This document shows positions 56,491 through 64,000 of a stretch of 64,000 nucleotides of DNA, in pieces. The stretch is from the NCBI GenBank assembly GCA_029204225.1, contig CM055093.1:29897777-29961776 (forward strand), in the 5' to 3' direction. The translations under genes were made by a program, and so were the position numbers. Positions within the stretch are counted from its first letter, which is position 1. Each line of letters begins with the position of its first letter. The DNA comes from Diphasiastrum complanatum. Its lineage: Eukaryota; Streptophyta; Lycopodiopsida; Lycopodiales; Lycopodiaceae. The notes below the pieces were generated by a model. It had not been told where the DNA came from and did no database searches. It saw nothing but the letters and a program-made list of their open reading frames with translations.

Positions 56491-57433
56491 TGCTTTTCTA
56501 TACTGTATCTAAATGATATGGATTGATTTTTGATTCTACAAGAAGTATCTGTAGTGGATCTTATATCCCAACCTTTGTCCATGAATTTGAATAAAAAATC
56601 ATCTGAAAGATTTTTGCAAACAAACAATGTGGGAGTTCGATGCACTTCTGTGTTTGAAAAAGAGCTGACAAACAATGACATTGGAACAAACCAGCTTAAG
56701 TGCACATTTCTTGATCTTGTACTAGTTCTGAGTGACTTTTGTACATCATTATATAGCTTGGAACGAAAGCATTTTATTATATTGTCGTTGACTGCAATCC
56801 ACCAGACATTATCTTGAAAATTAGGTAGAGGTATATACTCTAGTTTTTCCATTCCTCCATTTGTGTCTGGAATATACGTAGCATCATAAAAAAATATTCT
56901 AGAATCTGCAAGTTCTTTTGCCGTTCGTCCTCTGTATTGCAATTTGCCAATTTCTGAATGGATGACATCTATAATACCAGAAAGAGACGCCACAGGTTCC
57001 CATTCATGTATATTTGAAGGATATAGATCTGCAATACAAAATCATAATAAGCTCCAATCCATAAATACGATTACGTTTTAAAAATGACAAGCAATCCAAA
57101 AAATTAAGATACTTACAATTACACTTTCGAAAATCATGTGGATTTACAACCTCCACATTAAGTTCTGAATGCATATAAACATGTTGAATAAGCACCTCTG
57201 AAATGGTTTGTCCTCCTGGAGAAACTTTGAAATCAATAATTGGCCCTTTCCAATAAGATCTATATGTATACTTGGCCTTTTTCTTTTGGCAAAAAGCCCC
57301 CCTCACCGATGGATGCATCATCTATACCCAAGAAGCCTTATGATATTCACGAGCAATCCATGTGCCATTGTCTTCCCTCTCATTATAAAAAATTGCAGAG
57401 CATATCAAGGATCTCGGTCTCCTTCATCGCCAT
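56170..57433 (-). pseudogene. E3 gene 4: unknown protein at the right end
   Basis: From 57,433: RPRSLICSAIFYNERED and AREYHKASWV, a TAG, then MMHPSVRGAFCQKKKAKYTY… to 57,004. After a short intron or shift, 56,993-56,214 is open for 259 codons (MEKLEYIPLPNFQDNVWWIA, STRSRNVHLSWFVPMSLFVS, …GDLLTTIEVEQDWTLFYIRT, …YEYFNFILDGKLV). The C-terminal 80 residues look like a compact beta-rich module; the N-terminal block recurs in E1 and E5. I do not recognise the family; a BAH- or ubiquitin-like fold is possible but unproven. Compared with E1, a 4-nt insertion after the start (GATG) shifts the first codons. Three copies at element right ends suggest an essential element function, such as DNA binding or targeting. 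Confidence 0.55.
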
Positions 57434-57569
57434 AGCTTGAAGAGTTCATGTTTAAACTCGTCAATATGAGAGTCCAGAGTATAATAGGCGCCAAACCTAT
57501 TTGTGAGTCCCAAGATAATTTTAGCTTGAGGTTAACTTAAGCAGTTTAGTCAACTAGTCATCGCGCATG

Positions 57570-57625
57570 CCAGCCAATAGTATGCTTCCAATCTACCGGA
57601 CCGGAAATTCAAATTAGCCCAAATA
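57570..57625 (+). repeat. E-element right subterminal block (E3)
   Basis: CCAATAGTATGCTTCCAATC…CCGGACCGGAAATTCAAATT aligns with 15,674-15,718 (E1) and, reversed, with 63,850-63,885 (E6). It lies about 60-115 bp inside the E3 right terminus. Confidence 0.6.
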
Positions 57626-57686
57626 TGGAAAAAAAAAAAACTCGTAACAAATGGCCCTTCTAAGTTTGAGAACTCTTGTAATGTCT

Positions 57687-58088
57687 ATCTTCAACCGAAT
57701 CGGAATACAAGGCACTAACATCCACAACAAAGGAGATCCTATGGTTGAAGAGGCTTTTGGTGGAGTTGCAAGTCATGGAGGCCAAGGAGCAGCCAAGTCA
57801 TGGAGGCCAAGGAGCAGCCAATAATATTTTGTGACAACCAATCAAGCCAAGCATTAGCAACCAATCCCACATTCCATGCAAGGAGCAAGCACATAGAGAT
57901 TGCTCACCATTTTGTGAGGGAAAAGGTTCAAGAAAAGGAGATCAAGCTACATCATGTGTTTTCTTCAGATTGTCTTGCTGATTTACTCACTAAAGCCTTG
58001 CCAAAGGCTTCATTTATCAAGTTAAGATAAGCCTTAGGAGTTTTAGATAGATGTACTATAGTTGTATCATGTAAAAATTGAGGAGAAG
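57687..58088 (+). pseudogene. Copia element II, RNase H right part and polypurine tract
   Basis: Continues the RNase H interrupted at 48,506: LSSTESEYKALTSTTKEILW then LLVELQVMEAKEQPIIFCDN and HARSKHIEIAHHFVREK, ending in LLTKALPKASFIKLR at 58,030. A 25-bp tandem duplication (57,770-57,794 / 57,795-57,819) shifts the frame. TGAGGAGAAG at 58,079-58,088 is the polypurine tract directly before the LTR. Confidence 0.88.
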
Positions 58089-58520
58089 TGTTAGAATTAA
58101 GCAATTTTCACATGGTTTTTGATGTATCTTTGACATCTATGTGGATCCACACATGTGAGAACCTATCCACATGCATGAAATGACACTTGTAGCATTCAAA
58201 TCCATTTTGATTGGCTTTCATTTGAGTCTAATATGACATCTCCTAAATTATAGAAGTTAGGTCCTAGATTTTATGTATCTAGAAGGTCAACACAAACCGC
58301 CAATGGATGATGTGGCAAACTTGATAGATCTTATCCAAAGTGGATATGGATGAGTACAATGAGCTGTCCCACATGTGCTGGATGTAGCTTAGAGAGAAAT
58401 TATGATGATTTTATACTTGATCCATGATGGATCCATTATCGAGCTAATGATGAGAAACATTGGTTTGTGAAGCAATCATTCAAAGATCCATTTATGGTCC
58501 TTAGTACTATACTTTTCACA
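58089..58520 (+). repeat. Copia LTR shared by elements II and III (432 bp)
   Basis: TGTTAGAATTAAGC … CTATACTTTTCACA, TG…CA ended. It has a polypurine tract on its left and a PBS on its right, so it serves as 3' LTR of element II and 5' LTR of element III. Its last 60 bp resemble the 30.47 kb LTR, but the first part does not. Confidence 0.82.
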
Positions 58521-58533
58521 TAGTATCAGAGCC
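58521..58533 (+). other. Copia primer binding site
   Basis: TAGTATCAGAGCC, one base off the standard TGGTATCAGAGCC, directly after the LTR's CA end. Starts element III. Confidence 0.85.
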
Positions 58534-59203
58534 AAGTACAAGGCTATTGATCAGTGTTTAAAACTAATCCAATTTTAGTAGGCTTAATTGGTGCCAAAAG
58601 CTAGTATTGGAAGGGCTAGCTGGTATCCAGGTTTCGGTGAGGGGATTTGATCCCAAAATCTGTTAGGATCAAAATCCGTACTTTTCACATGTGTGGGCAT
58701 CTCTGAACCAGCATTTAATAACCCATATTCGTTGGATCACAGTAATTTCATATGGTGTCAGTTTGATGTAATTTTTGGTGCAAATCCTAGGATAAGCTAC
58801 CAAGATCACTTGCCATTGATTAATTTTGAGTTTGTTTCAAAAAAACTAGTTAATCTATTCTGATTTCAGACCTTCTTAAAGTGGAAACCAGGTTTTGAAA
58901 GTACATCAAAGTGAATGAGAGAAATAGAGTCAGTTTTTGTCCAAAAATAGCCAAGATTGGCAAGATTTGCTTGAGAGTAGGTTTCACTTCATCTTATCTT
59001 CATTCCAAGTTTGTGAGGGAGTGATAGAACTATGATTACAATTCCATCTGTTGGATTAGAAGTCAACATTTGAGTGAAACACTGCAAGTGAGAAACCTTC
59101 GTGAGTTTCAGGTTCAAACAAATCTATATCTTGTGTGTAGGATCTTACTAGTAAGACTAGAAGCTAGTGAGAGCTAAATTCTACCAACTATGCTATCTGG
59201 AAA

Positions 59204-61755
59204 GTGAAGATGGAGTCACTCATGGTGCTCCAGGATCTCTATGAGTTTCTGATTGATGAGGAAGATGAACCTCTAGGTGCACATGAGTTACCTAAATACA
59301 AAAGCAGATCTAGGCTGGCACTTCACTGTGTGAAGATGAATGTAAACAATGATTTATTGAGAGAAGTATCAGCTTGTACCAGTGCTAAAGAGGCCTGGGA
59401 ATCTCTAAAATCAATCTATGAGTCTAGCAACACTTCAAGGGCTCTCATGCTTAGGAATCAGATTCTACAAAGCATGAAGAGAAGTGATGAGAGTGCACAA
59501 CTTTATGTGCTAAGAATCAAGTCTCTCAATAGGGAGTTAGCTTCCATTAGAGAGAAGATTCAAGATAGTGAGCTTGTTCAGATTGTCCTCAATGGTCTAG
59601 GGAGTGACTTTACAAATTTGGTCCAAAGATTTGCAATCCAAGACACTTTGCCCGCTATAGAAAAGCTACACAGTGTATTAGTGGCTGAAGAGTGTAGGAT
59701 GATGCATACCAATGTAAGAATGAATGCTATTTCTCTGCAGGATGGTGATGAGAAAGCTAATTTCTCATTCAAAGGCAAGAAAAAGACCAATGGCAAGAAG
59801 AAGCACTTCAAGGAGACCAAGGAGGAGGATGAGGCCTCAAGCTCAAAGGGCAAGATCAAAGACAATTCCAAGTACAAATGTTTTTTCTGTGGAAAGAAAG
59901 GACATTTTGCATCAGAATGTCTCAAGAAGAAGAAGACACAAGAGAGCAAACAAAGCAACATTGCACATCAGGAGGAGGAGGAGGATGAAGAGTCATCCTT
60001 GATGGTTTCCAACAAACCACCATCATCCAAGTGCAACACCAATGATTCTTGGTGGATTGATAGTGGATATATCAAAAGGACATATTCGTCACTTTACTTT
60101 CTTACAATGATTTACATAGATCAATCCATATTGCAAGTAGTCCAGAATGTAAGATAAGTGGAATAGGAACAATTACCTTGTATATTGGATCATCCAAAAG
60201 GATGAATCTTGATAATGTTCTTTATGTTCCTAAGTTAACCAAAAATTTGCTTATTGTTTGCCAGTTTATGGATAATGGCCTAGATGTACAATTTAAGCAT
60301 GGAGTTTGTTCCATCCTTAGAAATGATGAATGTGTAGCCAAAGGCTTTAAACAAGGTAGATTGTTTAAGCTTGATGCTATTGTTGCAATGGAGAGTGTTA
60401 ACTTGGCAAAGGTGGAGTTATCAAAGGTGGAACTGTGGCACAAAAGATTGGGCCACCCCAACTACAAAGCCATGGAATCTATGGTAACAAAGGAGCTTGC
60501 AGTTGGACTCCCCAAGCATTTGTCAAAGTGTGGGAAGAGATGTGAAGCATGCAGCCTCTCAAAGGCTCACAAACTACCCTTCTTAAGATCTACATCAAGA
60601 TCAAACTCTCCTCTTGAACTCATCCATTCGGATGTTCATAGTTTTTTACATGAGTCTAATGGTGGTGCCAAGTACTATGTAATCTTCATTGATGACTATT
60701 CTAGATTTTGTTGGATGTACCTCTTGTGTAGCAAATCAATGGTGTTTGATTCTTTTGTAAAGTTCAAGAATTTGGAAGAAAATAAACTCAATACCAAGAT
60801 TAAGGTATTAAAGAGTGATAATGGAGGTGAATATATCTCCAATAAGTTGATTGACTTTTGTAGTTCTAATGGCATTGATTATGATGAGACTTTTGCTCCT
60901 GTGGCTAAGCTTGTTACTATCAGGTTGATCATTAGTCTTGCTACAACCTTCAATTGGGAGCTATTCCAACTTGACTTCACAAATGCATTCCTCAATGGTT
61001 ATTTGGAGGAAGAGATCTACATGAGACAACCCGAGGGCTTCATCAAGGCAAAGCATGAAGGAAAGGTGTGTTTTTTGAAGAAGAGCCTTTATGGGCTCAA
61101 GCAAGAACCTAGAGCATGGTACTCTAGGCTAAACTCTTTTCTCATTTCCATCAATTTTGTAATGAGTGCCTATGATTCATCATTGTACATAAGATTTCAT
61201 GATGGCATGATCATTATTCTTGTTTTGTATGTAGATGACATTATCTTGATTGGTAATGATCTAGATGGAATTAGAGATGTAAAAATTGCTTTAGCAAAAG
61301 ATTTTAAGATGGAAGATCTCGGACCACCTTTCTATGTGATGGAGTAGTATCATGGCTTTCCAGAAAGCAAGATACCATCTCCCTATCTTCCATAGAATCT
61401 GAATACAAGGCCTTGACATCAACATGCAAGGAGATCTTGTGGCTCAAAAGGCTATTGGTGGAGCTTCATGTCATGGAAAAGGAGATTCCTATCATCTATT
61501 GTGACAACCAATCAGCCCAATCCTTGCAACTAATCCTACATTCCATGCAAGAAGCAAACACATCAAAATTGCTCATCATTTCGTGAGGGAGAAAGTGCAA
61601 GCCAAAGAGATCAAACTGCAACATGTGCCATCATCAAGTTGTTTGGCTGATTTGTTTACTAAATCTTTACCAAAAGATTCATTTTTCAAGCTTAGATCTT
61701 CAATTGGATTTATTAATAAAAGCATTGTGATTCCAAGGCTAGATTTGAGGAGGAG
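59204..61755 (+). pseudogene. Copia element III: gag, truncated protease, IN-RT in-frame fusion, RNase H
   Basis: Gag is nearly intact (59,210-59,990) with the UBN2 block (LALHCVKMNVNNDLLREVSA), a Lys-rich stretch and zinc knuckle CFFCGKKGHFASEC. Protease stops just after WWIDSG; the SHM part is deleted, followed by a frameshift. 60,178-61,347 is a 389-codon frame: linker, HHCC zinc region, HSDVHSF, SDNGGEYISNKLIDF…SNGI, then a direct jump to DYDETFAPVAKLVTIRLIIS, the RT. A deletion has thus joined integrase and RT in frame, losing the integrase Glu and the RT start. RT has YVDDIIL. RNase H follows after another deletion (LSSIESEYKALTSTCKEILW) with a frameshift near 61,530, ending LFTKSLPKDSFFKLRSS. 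GAGGAGGAG at 61,747-61,755 is the polypurine tract. Confidence 0.88.
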
Positions 61756-62140
61756 TGTGAAAATTGCCTACATTGGCAAATCTAGCCATGTAGAATATTG
61801 TACATTTTGTCAATATTATTTGTTGGTTACTTGAATGGCCAAAGTGCCACTTGTACATTCACACCTAAAGTAGGTTACCATGAGTCAAGAGGAGTGGTTG
61901 TGTCCATTTGGTAGTGATTCCTACTTTGTAGGATCTAGACCATGATTTATGATGAGATTTGTACCTACCATGCACCTACCAAGCATGACTCTTGGATCTA
62001 GGCTAGGGTTTTCACATTAGGCCAAAAAAGTGGAGTCTAATTCCTTATTACATGCTGGATTTTCACCTAACTTAGCAAAGGAAGTGTGTTTTACTATGTA
62101 TTCCCATTCTCCATAGTGAGAAGATAGAAACTTTTTGGAG
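61756..62140 (+). repeat. Copia 3' LTR, truncated
   Basis: TGTGAAAATTGCC … GAGAAGATAGAAACTTTTTGGAGC aligns with the start of the solo LTR at 30,470 (shared TCCTTATTACATGCTGGA, CTCCATAGTGAGAAGATAGAAA). Similarity ends near 62,140, so the 3' end is missing. Confidence 0.8.
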
Positions 62141-63780
62141 CCTCAAGGAGAAACTCGAGTTTCCTCTCATTGTATGGTGATTACTTTTGATTCCAATGAA
62201 ACCCAGCTTTGGCACATGTCAGAAAAGAATTCGCACATGGACTAACTAATTGTTCCCAATTAATTATCCATGAATACCACTATTAATCTATGAGAAATTA
62301 TTTAACCTTTTCATGCACTATCATCCAAGGAACTCAGGTAGATATCCTACCCTCCAAGGAATCACATGGACTTGGGTTGTTAGATTCACAAAGAAGAAAT
62401 TTTCAAATATATTCACAGAGAAAAAGATAGCACTCAGAGTTCCCTATTTTGCGATTTGAGATATCCATAAAGGGGTCATGACCAATACCTCAACAATCCC
62501 TACAAAAAAACCCTCTTGTGACCCATAGCAATTGGCATCTCTCAAGTCATACAGGCTTTACTATGGTCACATTGATCAGTTAGTTTCAAATCATCTCTTT
62601 GGAATCGCCTGCATCCCATACCACAGGTTCTTCCTTCAAGATGACCGTCCACTTTCTGATCAACATTCCAAAAATCAATTGATTTCATTGGAACTCTCAA
62701 AATCTTCAGAGATTTTCTCATACTCAAGATTCAATAAATGATTCAGGTAACTTTAGAATCCATTCACCGGTACTATGCCAAGTTTTCAGGAATTACTAAA
62801 TTCCAACTTCATAGTACAAATTCCAACTTATATCCCCTTTCCCACTTTTCTGAATCTTCCAGTCACAAGAAAGGACTTTAAGTTACGCTAAAAAATCCTT
62901 TAAGTTGAAAATTTTAGAAATTGGAAAGAATAAGCGGAAAAGAAAATCCCGCCAAAAAAGAGTTTACGGTTCTATTGATTCTTGTTTTTCACCCCCATTC
63001 AATTGGACTTAAATTTATTCTAAAAAAAGGAATTTCCCTCACTCAAAGGAAGTTGTCCCTTCTAGAAACAAAAGGACCAAAAAAATTTGTTTTATGTCCG
63101 GACCCATACTAGCGCACAAATCATAATAAAGTCACTAAATTGCACTCAGTTAATTAGTTGTGACTAATAACTTGCAATTCAAACTCCAATATAACTTTCG
63201 TATGCACAAAGGTCACTCAACTGCTCTTCAAAAAATGAAGTCCAAAAAATAACGGCAAACAATCTTTTGCAGAATAAGGGAAAAAAATCAATATCAACCA
63301 AGAATCACCTAAGACACCCTGGGCCACCAATTCTTGTCCTCTCGCTCACATGCCAGTCGACCCTTTGCATGTGAACAATTCATCCTCACAATTAAAAAAA
63401 AATCAAAAACCATATGAGGACCCCCTCCCCCCTCTCTCTCACAAGCTCGACCTACAAGCTACCAGCCCTCGGGCTCTTCTGCAACCTGTTCAGAACCAAT
63501 AAGTAGATGTTCAATGCAGAAAGAGGCTGTTTTCATAGCCCCTCAGTTGCCCTCCAGTAGCTTTACAATTCATTAGTCTCCTACAGCCCAGCAGAGGCTT
63601 GAACCTTCCATTCAAACGCTACATCTCTTCCTATCTTCTACATGCAACAGGGTTTACAACAGAGACAAGCTTCAATCACATTAGAGAAACTTAGAGCCTG
63701 ACGAGGGCCTTTAAAAAAGATGTTTTTTTATTTTTTTATTTTATTTTCGTTGCCATGTGGACCAATTGAAACCTTAGCGT
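62141..63780. other. No gene recognised
   Basis: Mixed sequence with a few frames of 60-70 codons that show no motif. 62,800-63,120 has an organelle-like flavour (A-rich, GGAAAGAATAAGCGG…) but I could not tie it to a plastid or mitochondrial gene. A short T-rich run precedes the E6 end at 63.72 kb. Confidence 0.4.
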
Positions 63781-63782
63781 CG

Positions 63783-63885
63783 GGGTTCTACGTAACGTAG
63801 AATTTTCCAAATATAAATAGAATAAAAACTTTTTAGATATATTGTTGTTTCGTCGGGCAGCATGTGGAAATGCTATTGGTTGATG
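63783..63885 (-). repeat. E-element right end (E6), inner side beyond the window
   Basis: Read on the minus strand: ACCAATAGCATTTCCACATGCTGCCCG (63,854-63,880) and then CTACGTTACGTAG (63,788-63,800). This is the order and spacing found in E1 (15,673-15,764). The orientation places the rest of the copy to the right of 64,000. Confidence 0.55.
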
Positions 63886-64000
63886 AGGCATGCCCTTCCA
63901 GCTCATCACTGTCCGAAGAGACCGAAAAATATTGAAAATGAATATGATAGATGGTTGAGATGAGAAAATCGATGTACCATTAATGTACATGCATTGTCAA

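Larger units (their letters stand above)
48507..57686. mobile_element. E3: complete-looking 9.2 kb DNA transposon, new type
   Basis: It interrupts the copia RNase H exactly between codons for KKQDTISI (48,506) and LSSTESEYKA (about 57,685), which are adjacent in related copia copies (61.36 kb). The insert begins AGAGGAGTTACAAACATC and ends …CTCTTGTAATGTCT. The reverse complement of the end, AGACATTACAAGAG, shares AGA…TTACAA with the start, so the terminal inverted repeats are short and imperfect. No clear target duplication survives. Contents in order: transposase-like gene (+), acidic unknown gene (−), H3-like/Ulp1 (+), unknown gene 4 (−). The interior 52.9-54.4 kb is GC-richer than its surroundings. 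Family assignment is open: a Ulp1 gene beside a transposase is known in several plant and fungal DNA transposon superfamilies (MULEs, CACTA, KDZ-type), but the transposase here does not match those I know. Confidence 0.82.

Noticed and set aside
56170-57433. BAH or ubiquitin-like domain in gene 4
   Set aside because: General resemblance only; no diagnostic residues I can point to.
48507-57686. Integrated giant virus or virophage (histone, Ulp1 and methyltransferase genes together)
   Set aside because: No capsid, polymerase, packaging ATPase or other viral hallmark; genes are intron-rich and repeated at several loci; clean insertion inside a copia gene fits a transposon better.
62800-63120. 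Plastid or mitochondrial DNA insertion
   Set aside because: Composition suggests it but I could not align it to a specific organelle gene.
1-64000. CRISPR array, bacterial operons, tRNA or rRNA genes
   Set aside because: No regularly spaced repeats of that kind, no Shine-Dalgarno organised genes, and no RNA gene fold recognised; the window is plant nuclear DNA.

Overview
This is nuclear DNA of a land plant. The evidence is one intact spliced KANADI-type GARP transcription-factor gene, spliceosomal introns in several other genes, and many nested, decayed Ty1/copia (and a few Ty3/gypsy) retrotransposons with plant-type tRNA-iMet primer sites. The long AT-rich retroelement filling suggests a large genome. 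I do not recognise the species. The unusual DNA transposon family described below makes me lean towards a non-flowering plant, but that is only an inference.

Layout. 1-14.2 kb: mosaic of broken copia and gypsy pieces, including a 2.5 kb insert between 190-bp direct repeats (5.86-8.78 kb). 14.3-15.8 kb: a deleted copy (E1) of an unfamiliar DNA element. 16-18 kb: gypsy relic. 20.98-26.02 kb (minus): KANADI-like gene, six coding exons, open throughout, about 526 aa; the only clearly functional host gene. 27-36 kb: minisatellite-like repeats, inverted copia LTRs with a solo LTR inside, a transposase relic (E4) and more copia. 37.4-38.1 kb: another unfamiliar-element copy (E2). 40.7-43.75 kb: a fragment of the same family (E5), an extremely AT-rich spacer, then a multi-exon DNA methyltransferase-like gene. 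44-62 kb: copia elements. One is split in its RNase H region by a 9.2 kb insertion (E3, about 48,507-57,686). At 63.8 kb the edge of a further copy (E6) begins.

Main discovery. E3 looks like a complete, previously undescribed large DNA transposon. It encodes a four-exon DDE-like transposase with a coiled-coil N terminus; an unknown acidic protein on the other strand; a histone H3-fold protein whose tail keeps H3K4 context but has Leu at the K9 position; a Ulp1/SENP-type cysteine protease directly after it, probably fused to it; and a further unknown protein in opposite orientation. Parts of the set recur in E1, E2, E4 and E5. E1 and E2 independently carry the H3 fold, and E2 also carries the H3-to-Ulp1 junction. 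Together they suggest an element that makes its own chromatin component and deSUMOylase-like enzyme. All copies here carry stops or frameshifts, so activity must be judged on other copies.
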